A stretch of DNA of 64,000 bases from Castor canadensis (taxonomy: Eukaryota; Chordata; Mammalia; Rodentia; Castoridae): NCBI RefSeq assembly GCF_047511655.1, contig NC_133392.1, forward strand, positions 19,668,001 through 19,732,000. The letters run 5' to 3'. Each line of letters starts with the position of its first letter. Positions within the stretch are counted from its first letter, which is position 1. The notes under the pieces are model-generated. The model had not been told where the DNA came from. It did not search any database and saw nothing but the letters and a program-made list of their open reading frames with translations. Shown here piece after piece: positions 11,654-24,462 of the stretch. The position numbers and the translations under genes are program-made.

Positions 11654-11944
11654 TGTTGCAGTTCTTACTGCACCCTTAAGCTTCTGTTTTCCAGGGTCAT
11701 GGTCCTGCCTTCCAAAGTCTAGCTTGAATCCTCCTTCTGCCCCAACCTCCAATCAGCATGAACCATAAGATCCTAACCAATCAGATCATGCTGAGTCCCA
11801 CTGAGGGGTATTTAAGCCCCTGCCCCTCTCTCTCTCTCTCTCTTGGCTCTCTCTGCTCTCTCCCTTTCCCACCCGGCAATAAAGAATCTCTTGGCCAGAT
11901 CACTCCTCTCCACGTGGTCATTTTGGGGCCCACATTTCCTTACA
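11654..11944 (+). mobile_element. Solo LTR of an endogenous retrovirus (ERV1-like)
   Basis: The 291-bp element begins TG and ends CA and is flanked by the 5-bp direct repeat CCACT (11649-11653 and 11945-11949). Inside are two CCAAT boxes (about 11751 and 11778), a TATTTAA TATA-like box (about 11810), a CT-rich stretch and an AATAAA signal (about 11879) in the order U3-R-U5. No internal viral genes lie beside it, so it is a recombined solo LTR. The short length and promoter/polyA layout suggest a class I (gamma-like) ERV; the family cannot be named by eye. Confidence 0.75.
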
Positions 11945-13059
11945 CCACTGATTCAGTATAATGGGCTCTGTACTAAAAAGGAAGAGTCTTGGACTCCCAA
12001 TCCTAGCTCGGTAACCAATTGTCTGTGTGACCTGAGGTCTTTTGTAGAATGTAAAATTTCTCCCAGGGTCTTTCAGGGTCCATGATCTTTCCAGTCTGAT
12101 CTCTGGATTGGCTGGTCATCTAAGATTCTGTCCAAAGCCCCTTTCTGTAATGACACATACTTTCATCCAGGAGACTGTGTGGTACAGGGAATCTTCTTAG
12201 AAGCTACCTTCCCTTAAAAACCTTTTGGAGAGATAAGACAAATGTCAAGGCACCAGATCTGAATGGAGCCAACACTGTAAAGTTAGGTTAGCTTTATCCA
12301 TTGTGGGGAATACATGTGGCAGGCCCTAGACCTTAGCCAACACAAAGGCAGCTGAGTGGTGGCCATGCACAATGATGGAGCTGGGTGTTTAGAAACTACG
12401 AAACCTCTTCAAAACCAACAGTTTTACTAAGCATGACCACATGACCTTAAAGGACAAATGCATCTTTTCAAAGAACCAAAGTTATTCCCACAGGTGTTGT
12501 TAGCCTTTGGGAGAAGAAAGGAGTGCTGACTCCAGGCCCCTTTCAAAGGTGTTTGAGTCAGTAAGAGCCCTGACCAGTGACTTTCCCATAGAATACTAGA
12601 GACCTGGGAACACTTTTAAGTACCACTTGTGAGTGTCTAGAGCTCTTGCGCAATCATTGGGAAGGTAACCTAGGGCGGTGCAGTAAGACCATGTGTGCCT
12701 TTTGCATCCTAGGTGCAAGAAGCACTATAAAATTTCTGCAGGCAGAGTATGAGGAAGACATTAAAGAGCAGAGGCCCTAGGGCTGGAGGGAACAGGGCCA
12801 GAGGTAAGTTGGAACTTGTTCTATGGAAGGGCTTCTTCCCAGCTACCACTGGGGCAGTCTATGTGACCTTGTACCTAGGTGGCACCACATGTCTGAGCAG
12901 ACTGTGCTGTGTATACCTTCCTGCCTCTTAGAAGAAATCTTCCAAAAACAAATCCACCTATCATCCCTTTGCCCCTTAGTGCCCCATGAAATCGAAACAG
13001 TTTAGCAAAGCAAAGCAGTGTTCTCCCAGCTGAACTTTGTCTTGTGTCAAAAGCCCTGG

Positions 13060-13215
13060 ATCAACAAATGAAGCATTAGATCTCAGCAAATTATTTCACA
13101 TTCTCTAAGCCTCATCTGTAAAATAGGGATAAATACCAGTTGCAGCAGGGCTGATATTCAAATTAAATGAAATAATGTTTGTGAAGTATTTAGCAGGATG
13201 CCTGACATATTGTAA
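13060..13215 (+). mobile_element. MIR SINE relic
   Basis: It shows the typical MIR core and 3' part: CTCATCTGTAAAATAGGGAT, then AATGAAATAATG and a TATTTAGCAGGATGCCTGAC-type end. Confidence 0.8.
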
Positions 13216-15374
13216 GTAACTTATAAGTAATAATGCTTCAATTGCTATTGATACTATTTTTACTTCTTGGATTCCTAGTGATCCTTCAGATGGGTAAAAT
13301 AATACCTCCTTGTGAGTTTCCCCCAGGCCAGGGCAGACAGAATGAAGACTTTCTTCACCACCACTCCCATTATCTACCTGTCCACCCTCCTACTGGTCTC
13401 TTAGGCTCACCTTGTTGTTTCTACATAAGACTCCCCACTGGGCTATGGACTTCTGAAAGGCAAAATCTTTCCCCTGCACCAGGCACAGCTGTGGGTGCTT
13501 GCTAACAAATGTTTGGTGAAAGAATAAAGGAACTAATAAAGTTTCTATTTTCTGTACAAAAGCCTGTCTGGGGACTGTCCTTGGCGTTTCACTTCCTGCT
13601 TTAGCCCAGCTGATGCTTGTCTGCCATTTGCTGGGCCTGCTCAAGAGAATAAACCACAGTAAGCCGCCTTCAATGCTGGTAGCTGAAGACTGACTTTGCT
13701 GTGAGTGTGTGAGCCAGGAAACTCGGCCAGTTCACACCCCCACCCAGGAATGGCAGGAAGCTGGAGCTCTCCACCTCCCCGAGCCACATTTCCCAGGAGA
13801 ATGTGCATGTTGACTTGCTGGGCTGGGCTAAGGCAGTATCCATGCCTCTGCCTCAGCCCAGGGGCCAGCTTTCTTCCCTCAATGAGGGGTGAGGCCTGAT
13901 TCAGAGAAAGAGCTGACAAAAATAAAATCAGGGTGGCAACAAGCTGTGCAGGAAGTTTCAGGTCTGGGAGCTAGAACAGCAGAACTTCTTGGGTGACACA
14001 CCGCAAGAAAAACTACCTGAAGATCAGACCATAAGGACAAAACACTAACTACTTGCATCCGGGGCTTTCTTCTTTCAGGGGTCAAATCCACAATGCCTGC
14101 TGTTGTCAGGCAGATCTATAGTTCTGTGTTGCCTCTGCCACTACCCAGCAGAGTAAGCATAAACAAGTGACTTTTCTGGGATTTACTTTCCTTGTCTGGG
14201 AGCCATTGGGAGAATTATAGAAAAAAATATATATGCTAAAAAAGCAAGTATCTACATAATGTTTTCTTTCTTCACTATGAAGCACTATTGAAGGGAAGAC
14301 AAGGCCACCACAATCTTACCACAGACATGACACATGCCACGTATATATGTACATCACACACAGTAGGCAGACATACTATGCACACACAACACATGCCCTG
14401 TACACATGCAAAGTTGAGAACATTAACGAAACAACAACACTATATTTCTTCCATTGGCTGCTTCCTAACTAGAAACAGATTGACTTCCCCACCAACTGTT
14501 TCTGGGCCAGAGTTCCTCTAAATATGGGTCTACTCATGGTGGTTTTGTTTCCTTTTTTCAGCCCACAGTCATTCGACACCATTGCCTAGGTTTCTCCACA
14601 GCCCTGGCCTTTTATTAGTTCATAAATCTGGGAACTAAGGGAGTGCTTCCAAAAATGCTTAGGGATTCCACCTAGCACATACCATGCCTCCATATCCCCT
14701 CACACCCAGCCAGATAATTGCTCTTAGCCCCCTTGCACAATAAATGAGGAAACTGAGGCCCAGAAAGGTGCCTAGGACCTGACAAGCAATGACAATCCCA
14801 GCAGGGCTGGGATCTGAACCTAAACAGTCTATCAGCCTGACTTTCCCACTGCCTACTGCAGCCTTGCAACACAAAACCCAGTTCAAGTCCTCAGAGTTCC
14901 TTGTCCACTGTCCTGAGTACCACCTGGGACCATTGCTCTCCCAAGTTTCCACTGAGGTTTGCTTGGCCCAAGTGCCTGCTCTTCCCCTTCCCTCTCTTGG
15001 AGCACAGTCTTGCTGGCAGAAGGCTGGAGGCCTCCACTTCCCTTGCCCTCACCAGCATGGCCAACACAAACTCCTCATTGGAGAGCATCAGGCCCCGTGG
15101 ACAAAAGCTCTGTGTGATTTTCCAGTACCTGCCTGATGAGTCTTCTGTGAAAAGACTCAACTGGGGTAGTTGAGCTGCCAGGCTTCAGACAGGCAGAGTT
15201 GGTAAACAGCTTCTCCAGCCACTGAACTGTGAATGGACTGGAGCCAGCTGCTGACTGCCTCAGTGCCTAAGCCCTCCCAGGCCTGGTCAAGCCAGAGCCC
15301 TTTTCTGGGAAACCAGCAGCGCAACTGGATCTTCAGGAGCTGGGGCCATGGGCTCCTTTACAAAAGAAATTGGG

Positions 15375-15500
15375 CTTCTGTGTCTAGTAGACCTTGGTTC
15401 AAATCCTAGCTCTACCACCTTCTACCTGCCTGACTTAGGAAAGTAACTTCCACTGCCAGGACCTCGGCTCCTTCAGCTATGGATAGAAGAAGCTAACAAG
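15375..15500 (+). mobile_element. MIR SINE relic
   Basis: The MIR 5' and core pattern is visible: CTTGGTTCAAATCCTAGCTC, then GACTTAGGAAAGTAACTTCC. The ends are approximate. Confidence 0.7.
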
Positions 15501-15717
15501 ATCCACTATCTGTGACTTAGTGCTTGGTTTCAGTCTCATTTCTGAAATGGGAGAGTTGGACCACATGACCTTGAGGTTTCTATCTGAAATGCTGTCTGGG
15601 TAGAATGGACTGAAGGTGTCCTTCCTGCTCATGGGTACAGTGGGGAATCTGGATGCATTTTTGTTTCTCTCAGGGTGTACTCAGCTCTGTGAGAGGGGAC
15701 AGTTCCTGATTTACTGC

Positions 15718-15960
15718 AACAAATTTTATTGAGCACCCACATGCCTGCCATATTAAGGCCTCAAGGTACAAAGATAAACAAGCAGAGGCCCTGCCCTTAA
15801 GGAACACATGGATTAGACCAGTAAGAATGATACAGCCCATAAAAATAAGCATTATATGTGGTGAGAAGTGATAACTGCGTTAGGAGAGGCACAGATCAAA
15901 GACTATAAAGGTAGAGAGCAGAAAGAGGGTGAGTCTGGGCTGTGGAGGGTGGTAAAGCAG
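15718..15960 (+). mobile_element. L2 LINE 3' relic
   Basis: The segment matches the L2 3' pattern: TTTTATTGAGCACCCAC, a summary phrase like GCCCTGCCCTTAAGGAACAC, then GTGATAACTGC. It is diverged. Confidence 0.65.
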
Positions 15961-16674
15961 TGGCCAGTCCCTGGTGTCTTGAGTTCTAGGATAGTTTGGA
16001 CATTAGAAGGTCAAAGCCATAGTGACTGGAACATTCTGTTAGTCTTCTGCCATCTATAGCCAGACTATAGAATAAAAGGAATGACCGTTTTCTAGTATTT
16101 TCCCAAGGGCTTTGTTCCCTGACTAAATAGTTCAGAATGTACGGAGAATGTGCAGCAGGCTCTGGCCAGGAATGTTCTGAAACCACATTCTCCCCCAGCC
16201 CAAGCTCAGGAGCAGACAGAGTCCCCTGGGACCTTTGCTGTCCTTAGGTTGGCCCAGGTCTCAACACTCTGGGAAGGAGTCAGCCTGTGGGAGGCAGGAT
16301 GTGTCAGTGAGTAGCAATTGGCTTAAGTCACCTGATAAGTGTCACCTGAGTCACCTGAGTGTGTGCTCAGGACTAGGTGTTTTGCAGCTGATTTCAATCT
16401 GGGTCAGACTTGTGCAGCCCTCAGCACATCACAATCTACAGAAGATAAGCTTAAACAAATCCCCTGCAGGACACAGCCGTAATAAACCAGCACTCTAGAT
16501 GTAAACACAGCTCTTTCCCAAACTCTAACTCCTAATAGTGACTTTCATTGCCCTGCTTCATTGACAGGAGGGATCCAGGTGAATGGTGGAGCTGGTTAAA
16601 CCTCCCAGAGAGGCAAAGCTCTACAGCTGGTCCACACTTCAGGAGAAAATCCAGGGTGGGGAGTGTGTGTGTAT

Positions 16675-16696
16675 GGGGTGGGGGTGGGGTCTGGGG
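16675..16696 (+). other. G-quadruplex-capable G-run cluster
   Basis: Four runs of four or five G, separated by 1-3 bases, satisfy the canonical G4 pattern on the plus strand. Confidence 0.7.
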
Positions 16697-18829
16697 AGCT
16701 CTGCCCAGCCAAGCTTCCCCACTAGGCTTATCAAGACCAAACTTCACCAGGACCATGAAGTTGAGGAAGACACCCAGTTTTAGTTCTTGTTCTGTCACTC
16801 ATGTGTCATTTGCCTGTGGCCAAGTTGTTATGTCTCATTGCATCCCTTATTTTATCTGTAAAGTGGAATTAGTGCAGTCATACCTTTTCAATGTGGAAAA
16901 CAGGGGAAAAAATCCCCCAAAAGATTTGTGAATGAGTAAAAGAGGAAGCCTGTGTTTTCTTAGCTTACATATTGAGAATGTGTTTGACTTTCTTCCTTCC
17001 TATCATAGGTGGCAAACAAATGATTAGCAGCCAGGCTAGAGATAAAAATACTGATTACCAGTAGAAATATAAAAAGGCAAACAGGAGAACAAGGAAAGGG
17101 AAAGAAAAACTGCAGAGCAAAAACAAGATCTTTAAAAGCAACGGGAGCCATTTAATACCAGAGCAAACAGGTTTGCACAAGACAACTCTGCAGCCATCAC
17201 CCTAAGGGCCTGGTTTGATGAGTGGTACAAGGTCTTTCCCAGGAAATTTCACATGGCTACAGTCTGTCACTATAATGTAATGAGGCAAGCAAGGCTTTAC
17301 AGAATATTATTTTAGAAAAAAAAAAACTTTTCCAAATGTTTCAAATTAAAAAAAAAAAAAGTTTTGGTGCTTAAAAAGGAAACTCTCCAACACGCCTCAC
17401 CCCTCAAAAAAGACTTACATCTTCCATAAGTACTACGGTAGGGGCACAGCTAGGCTTCTTCCCTTCGTAGCAGAATTTGACCCCAAGGATCAAATCAAAC
17501 AACAGAGATGCAGATGCTGCTGGAAAGGTGTGAGACCCCATCCCAATAAACTGCTGAAGAGGTGATGGGTGATCACATTAGTGTCAAATTGTTTTTGAAG
17601 ACTGAGTATTTAGGAATGATCTAAGCAAACATGCTTGTTGACCAGGAATGTAAATTATTTTGACCTTTACTTGTGAACTTTCCCTGACACTTGTGGCTTA
17701 CCTGGGAGGAGGGAGTGGGGGATCAGGAAATAAGACATGTGGCCAGATTAAACATCCTAGTTCGATGAGCTGAGCTGCTGTCTTTATGTCTGCATGAACA
17801 CTGTGAGCTTATGGAGGAACCAAGTGAGCCTCTCTCCTCTGCTGTTTATCAGGCCCCATGCCTGATAGCCAAGAGCCTGAAGCAGCAGGGGGCTGCCCCC
17901 TCCTGCAGCTACAGCCCATCCACCTCACTGGGACCAGTCCTTGCAGGCCAATACGAAGTCCTGGGTAAAGAGCACCCCTCCTGACACTTTTTTCTTTAAA
18001 TTTATTTCAGTGCACAGACAATAGTAACTTATGTAGAAAAACAAGAACATACAAATAAAAAAGAGAAAATTTAGAAACATCTGCAATTTGATCATAAAGA
18101 GATAACCAGTATTAGCATTTATATTAATACCCAGTATTAATGAGTTGTCAAATTATTCATACCAATGAGCGTTAATGAGATGACACACTGATCTTTTTTA
18201 CTCGAGAACATTTTATCACCCCCTTATGCATATAAAGGGATGAGAGAAGAAAACACAGCTCTGCTGGGAATATAAATTCCTCATGTACTCCGAGGACACA
18301 TTCCTTAAAGATATATGCGTAAATAAATGAGAGTTATAAGAAAACACAGGGACTATGTAACACTAGGATGAAGAGACTGCTTAAACAAGACAGGAAACAC
18401 AGAAAAAAAATTATAGATTTGAATACTGGAACATTTTGAACTCCTGTATGATGAAAGACAGCATAGATAAAGTTAAAAAAGCAAATGTAGACTTACGTGA
18501 AATATTTACATTTAACACATGGAGCATTAATATCCTTCATGTCAAGCATAGACCTCTCTGGTGCCCTCACCTGCTTCAGATGCTGATTCCCACCCCCACC
18601 CTTGGGTGCTTCAAAACAGTCTTTTTTTCCCTCGGCTGACAGATGTCCATGTTTAATGTACAAAGAGTGCTTCCAAGTAAGAACAACATGAATATCCAAA
18701 CACAAAAATAGGCAAGTAATATAAACAAAGAATTCAGAGAAGAAAGGCAGATGGCCAATAAATATTAAAAGACTTGCTGTTTACAGGTAAATGCAAAAAT
18801 ATAAAAGTTAATGGAACCCAGTCTTGCAA

Positions 18830-19465
18830 AGATATATGGAAATGAGCACTCATATACACTGCTAGTCCAAGGACCCATTGACCCCACTTTGGGAGAATGG
18901 TAATTTGGCAGAACCTACTAGAATTTTAAACGTACACTTTTTGACACAGCAACCTCACTTTCAAGGTATTGAAATAATACATTCATAAATGTGCATGTCC
19001 AAAGTTTATAACAGAAAAAACATTTGAACTGAGCTAAAACCCATCAGCGGTTTGTATTAATTACCATGCATCCATATCAAAATACTATTTGGTGCCGGGC
19101 GTTGGTAGCTTATGCCTGTAATCCTAGCTACTCCAGAGGCAGAGATCAGGAGGATCGTGGTGCAAAGCCAGCCTGAGCAAATAGTTCACAAGCCCCTATC
19201 TCAAAAAAACCCAGCACAAAAAAAGGGCTGGTGGAGTGGCTCAAGGTGAAGGCCCTGAGCTCAAGCCCCAGTTTAAAAAAAGAAAAAGAAATACTATTTG
19301 GTCACTGAAAAGAATGTTATTTATGTGTTAATTTGAAATATCCATTGTTGAATAAATAGACCAATATGTACAGTAATGGTTGATTTATTTAAAAAAAAAA
19401 AGCATGTATATATGCATGTATTTGTGTCTATATAAATTTTGGGAAAAAAATCTGGAAGCATTTGA
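18830..19465 (+). mobile_element. Old L1 LINE 3' end, split by a SINE
   Basis: The diverged text follows the end of L1 ORF2/3' UTR in old mammalian L1s: a TTGGGAGAATGGTAATTTGG region, a block resembling the short-step ORF2 end, then CATCCATATC…AATACTATTTGGT…CACTGAAAAGAATG. The SINE at 19094-19288 interrupts it. Confidence 0.65.
19080..19302 (+). mobile_element. Composite SINE with exact target-site duplication
   Basis: The SINE body (19094-19288) is head plus ID-like tail as at 7449. It is flanked by identical 14-bp copies of AAATACTATTTGGT (19080-19093 and 19289-19302). The exact duplication suggests a young insertion into the older L1. Confidence 0.95.
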
Positions 19466-20861
19466 AGCAAAGTATTAATGAAGCACATCTGGGGACAGGG
19501 TTTGGTTGACAAAGAAGAGAACGTTTACTTTTTCCTTTTCATATCTTTTAACAAGTCAATTATTATCTCAACTTTACACGTGAATTTACCACAGCCTATA
19601 GAAGTCATCACTCTCCAAGGTCAAATGACAGAGTGGTAGAACCAGGTGAGGTTCCCTGGCCTCCAAACCCCCTTTTGTCCCACCTTGTCAAGCTGTTCCT
19701 GAGACGACAGTTAGGAATGGCTTGTACGGTGCGACCTGGGTTCCTGAGGACCTAGGCAGACAGGAACCAGTCTATAACAGCCCTACAGCCATTTCTTGGT
19801 GGTTTCTGATAACAGAAAGCAAAGGGTGAGCCTCTGGGTGTCCCAGAGTTCTCTGCTTCAACGTGCGGCCCTTTCCCACAGCCTCAGAATTCCATAGCCA
19901 GTGCTGGGGGCGGTCACAGAGGCAGCCAGGTGGTCTCTCAGGGCAGCTTTTCTCTTGAGAAAAGGTTACATGGTCCAAGTGAGGCTTGTTACCAGCCAAC
20001 CTGGAGGCCAAAGTGGGACCAGACTATCAACCTGCATGGCCTCAGACCAAGGGTATCATGGCTTCAGCAGACTGGGATACCTCCGTTTCCCCTTTGGACC
20101 ATTTCCTCAACTGGGAGGTGTGAAGGCCGCATCTTTTCTGGGAGGACCCAACGAAGTTATAGTGGACTCCTCAGATGGTCACAACCATAAGAAAAAACAA
20201 GTTCCTAATCTAAAGGAATGAAGCCAAGACTGTGACCTGTGGGGAAGGCCACCCTGAATCCTTGCTGCGCTAAGTCCTGATGGCCAGACAAGCTGAGGAT
20301 CCTTGTTAGCTGTCCTCTCTAGAGAATGGAAAAATGACAGTCGGCCATACAGCATTGCTCTTGGCCCCACATCTTCTTGTTTTTCATGTGCTGCTTAGGA
20401 TTGACTCTGGCTGCCTGCCTGAACCAATATGACAGCACCACCCCATCCTCGTTGACATTCTGGACTTGGCTTCTCCCCTGCTGGTCTCATGATACCCACC
20501 TGACCCTGCCTTCCTTATATCCCTTAGGGAACGTCCCAGACAGAGCCTTTCTGGGTATCCATGCCTTAGCTAAGGTGACCCGCTGATGACACATTTAAAA
20601 TTCCAAAGCTGTCACAGGGTTCACTTTGTCTCATCATTCTATGCACATGCACTCACAGGCTGGTCAATTTCCACTGACCTGACTTTGGTTCACAAGGTCC
20701 CTAAGGGCAGTGACCATGTCTGCATTTCTGCTTTGTCCACCAATGGGCCCCTTGGCTTGTACATAGATGGCTTCTGTAACAACCTGGTGACTGAATGAAT
20801 CTTAGACACTCTTCTTCCCTGCTGCAAATACAGCTAAGTCATGGCAGGTCATCCACTTGAT

Positions 20862-21592
20862 CAGGGGTTGGCACAGTTTTTCTGAAAATAATCAGCTAAT
20901 AAATATTTTAGGTTTTGTAGGCAAGAAACAAAATCAAGGCTGTTATATAGGTACTTGAAAAGTAAAAGAGAAGTTTGAACTCAGGACCTTGCTCTATCAC
21001 TTGAGTCATGCCCCCAGGCCTTTTTTTGTTTCAGTTATTTTTCAACAGGGTCTCATGCTTTTTGCTCATGGCCAGCTTCAGATTGTGATCCTCCTACCTA
21101 TGCTTCCTGCTGAGCTGGGATTACAGACTTAAACCACTATACCCAGCTTGTTTGTTGAGATGGAGGTCTCAATAACTTTTTGCCCAGGCTAGCCTTGAAC
21201 TGCAATCTTCCTGACCTCTACTTCCTCAGTAGTTGAGATTACAGACGTGCTCTAGCCTTCTATGAGATTTTTATTACAGAAGTCCATGATATAATAGTAA
21301 TTAAGTTCAGCCCTTCAGTAATTACAGGTCTCCAAATGGGAAGAATGAAATTCCTTTTTGAGAAATAACATTTGCTTAGTTGGGATTCAAAGTATCTTCA
21401 ATCATTAAAATCTATTGCAAATATTCATCCATGTGTGCTGATGTATAACAAGATTTTAAGTATTTTGTCTTTAAAAGGGACAGCTGAATTTCACATATCA
21501 TAAAATATTCTTTTTTATATTTTAATCATTTTTTAGCTAGCAGGCTATGGGACAGGTTTGGCTTCAGGCTGTAGTTTATTAACCCTTGCAGG
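20862..21592. mobile_element. hAT-Charlie-type DNA transposon fossil, split by a SINE
   Basis: The left end CAGGGGTTGGCACAG…AAATATTTTAGG and the right end …GTTTGGCTTCAGGCTGTAGTTTATTAACCC correspond to the two termini of the common non-autonomous hAT family that begins CAGGGGTCGGCAAAC. The composite SINE at about 20963-21263 sits inside. Confidence 0.7.
20963..21263 (-). mobile_element. Long composite SINE, reverse orientation
   Basis: It shows the ID-like tail (TGAACTCAGGACCTTG…CAGGCC) followed by two 7SL-like units, each with a B-box-like GGGATTACAGAC or GAGATTACAGAC. It is nested in a hAT fossil. Confidence 0.8.
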
Positions 21593-22072
21593 ATAATACG
21601 GAGTAGAATATTCTCATTCTTCTCTTGTCTCTGTCCCCCAAATCCTGTACTTTCTAAAGCTTTCTCAAAGAAGGAAACAAGGCCAAGCCTAGCAGCTACG
21701 GAGAAGTGCTCCCTGGGGCTCCGTTATTGCTTCACCACCCCAAAATCGCAGAGTGGAGTCAGACCTGCTGTGGGCCCTTCCTTTTCTTAGGCTGGCGTTA
21801 GCACTTCCTCAACGACCCAAAACCACCAGGAAACGCTTGCTTGTGGTTCTTCTCCAGCCCAAACCATGCAGAGAGGGGAGGCCTCCTCTTAGAGGTGGGA
21901 TTAATGGGAAGCAGTTGTGCTTGCCCAGTCCTGCACACAGAAAGAACAAATTCAAATGCCTAAAATCTCATTGCATCCTGAAAAACACATCACTTTGAGA
22001 AGACAAATTGACCACAGCACAGAATTCAATGTTGGCAAAGCAGCAGAAATAATACACTGCAGGGGCCTCACA

Positions 22073-22168
22073 TTTTTTTTTTTTTTTGGTGGTGGTACTG
22101 GAGTTTTGAACTCAGGGCCTCCTGCTTGCTATGCAGGTGCTGTACAATTTGACCCATGCCCCCAGCCC
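22073..22168 (-). mobile_element. ID SINE, reverse orientation
   Basis: A poly(T) run is followed by GGTACTGGAGTTTTGAACTC…CATGCCCCCAGCC, the reverse complement of an ID unit with its A tail. Confidence 0.8.
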
Positions 22169-22249
22169 AAGCCTTATTGTTAAATACAGACAGTACTAAG
22201 GAAATCAGGGACTCATGACAGCTTCAATCTTTCATTAATAAATCGTTAA

Positions 22250-22355
22250 TTTATTCAACAAAATTTCAAGGATCTGTAATGGGCTGGACACATATCAGGC
22301 CTGGGCATGCAGCAGGAAATAAAGGCCAGTCCTTGCTCTTGTAAAGCTGATGGTC
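22250..22355 (+). mobile_element. L2 LINE relic
   Basis: The L2 3' pattern is visible: ATTTATTCAACAAAATTTC, GCAGCAGGAAATAAAGGC, CCTTGCTCTTGTAAAGCTGA. Confidence 0.6.
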
Positions 22356-22363
22356 TGTCATCT

Positions 22364-22630
22364 CTCAGTACCCACAGGGCATGGGTGGCAGGACCTCCTC
22401 ATCGATCCAAAGGCCCTTATGTAAAATGGCATCATGTTTGCATAAATTCTCCCATATAGCTTAAATGATCTTTCAATTACATGTTACAACTAATACAATG
22501 TAAGTAGTTGGTATACTATATTTTTCAGGAAATAACGTACAAATTCCAGACACCATATTTTCCCTAATATTTTTGATCCATGATTGGTTGCATCTGTGGA
22601 TATAGAGTGCATGGAATGGAGGACCAATTT
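22364..22630 (+). mobile_element. Mariner-derived MARNA-type fossil
   Basis: The text follows the MARNA consensus: TCAGTACCC start, TTATGTAAAATGGC, TTTGCATAAATTCTC, AATACAATGTAAGTAG, TTTTTGATCCATGATTGG and a GGAGGACCAA end. A second copy lies at 53088-53330. Confidence 0.75.
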
Positions 22631-23428
22631 GCTATCCAAGAGTATTTGCTAAAGCCTTATAGTACATGGCGTAAGTTTTCCTTGAATTTAAATGATTGCA
22701 CAATGAAATATTGAGGATAGAAAGGATTAAATAAAGTAACCGGCTACCTTATTTATTGTGAGACCTTAAACCTTTAGTATGCAAATTTCCATTGAGAATT
22801 TCTAAGAGAGGGATATATAGAATGCAGCCTTCCCAAGCTGATTTAACTATGGCATCTTTTCAAGAGTTGCATATTGTCATTGGGAACATAGTTTGGGGAG
22901 TGCAGCTCTCAGGACTACTGGGTATGGTCACATAAGTTGTATACGGAACAGCTCGAGTGAGATCACTCACATGGACACATGTCCATGGTACCCTGGAGTT
23001 ATATGACCAGTTTGTATTCTGAACTACAGGACAAAGCAAGGCAGATGAATCATTGTGACTGAGGATGAAATGCTCTGACTGTTCAGGTCTAGACCCCATG
23101 AACACCTCTCTGAGGATGGAAAAGATCATCCCACTCAAATCACAGGGAATAGATTCTGTAAGTAGCAGTGATTTTCTTATAGGAAGGAGAGGGAAGGAAT
23201 ACTGCACAGGCAAAAACAAATTCTGTGTGGCTCAGAAAGGCAACTGGTAATAAGTGCCTGGGCTAGGGCCTGGACTCACTCCTAAGGAGTCTGGGGCCAC
23301 ACCAGGCAGGAGAGAGAAGGTTCCCAGGCAGGAATCTGCCCCTGGGACACCAGCTCCTGCACCCTGTTTGGCAGCTGTTAACTCAACCTGCCAAGCAGGA
23401 CCAGACCACCAGCCCACAGGTTGGTCAG

Positions 23429-23430
<2 letters not shown>

Positions 23431-23473
<43 letters not shown>
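23431..23473. repeat. (TG)n microsatellite
   Basis: There are 43 bp of uninterrupted TG, which is Z-DNA-prone and likely polymorphic. Confidence 0.98.
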
Positions 23474-23478
<5 letters not shown>

Positions 23479-24462
23479 ATGTTTGCCAGGGTTGGCATAT
23501 CCCCCCCTCAATAATGATGGAGTGTGACTGTTAATATGTTTCCTAGGTTGGTCAAGTTTGACTCAGGACTTGGAACCCAATGGATTTTGAGGAGTGGTTG
23601 GTGGGGCAGGCAGGGGGATTCCGATGTCAGAGCTGGGGACAGACAGCAACCATCTAGAGCACCCAAGAGTGGTCACACCAGGAACTGCACTTGGCATGTG
23701 CTCAAATGCAGTTTCACCTGCCTGCACCTTTTCACTTTCACACTTTGCACCTCCTGCTTGCATACGTTCAGAATCACTGAGGCACTTGGCTAATCAGACC
23801 TCTGAGGAACATTCCACTCTGATATCCCAAATTCCTCCTGCTTGAAACACTGCCTAGGGTCTCCTCATTGTTATACTTTCCTTCCTAATTTTCTGGCTGC
23901 TTTTCAGATTCCTCTGCACATCCCTGAAATGATGGTAGGCTTTGGGAATTCTGCTACAAAACCTCCTTTTTCATCAAGCAGTCTAATCTGTTTCCATGCT
24001 CTCAATTCCTACCACGCTTCTTTCTTAAAACCACTGCAAACCACTCCACTTCTGCAAGCACCAATGCATCCTTTGTGTGCAAAGTTCTGTCTATACTTTT
24101 CTCAAGAGCCTGGGATAATCGGAGCAATTGGTACAGTGCTGGCACAAATACCATCACAAGCCCAAACATCTAGGAGCACTGACTGGAACCAAATCATCAT
24201 GACCACCCAGATGTCCAAAGTGGCCTGGTTAGGGGGATATGTGGGTGTGCACGTGCTATTTTCCTATCCATCTTTCAGATTGTTATTAAAACATAATTTT
24301 TAAAAAATTACGAAGACTTTTGCAGTGGGCTTGGCTGCTGCTCCATACAACGTAATTGAGTGAATGAGCCCCTCCCATAGCAGGGCACAGAAAAGAGTTG
24401 CCATGAAAGCATACAATAGGAAGCAGGGACACAGACACCTCTGTAATCCAAATCAATTCAAT

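Larger units (their letters stand above)
10293..18829. other. Intergenic region, repeat-poor
   Basis: No gene is supportable. It contains a (CT)n microsatellite at 10807-10863, a solo LTR at 11654-11944, a MIR at about 13060-13215, a MIR at about 15375-15500, an L2 relic at about 15718-15960, short tandem copies of GTCACCTGA near 16326-16360 and a plus-strand G-run cluster at 16675-16696. Two poly(A) tracts near 17315-17360 have no recognisable insertion attached. Confidence 0.6.

Noticed and set aside
11758-12085. Open frames within and after the solo LTR
   Set aside because: They read across LTR regulatory sequence into flanking DNA. No viral gene is recognisable.
16326-16360. Short repeats of GTCACCTGA considered as an array
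   Set aside because: There are only about three imperfect adjacent copies, with no spacers of constant size. It is a minor tandem repeat, not a CRISPR-like array.
17300-17600. Possible processed pseudogene beside poly(A) tracts
   Set aside because: Translation of the adjacent sequence on both strands gave no recognisable protein and no target-site duplication was seen.
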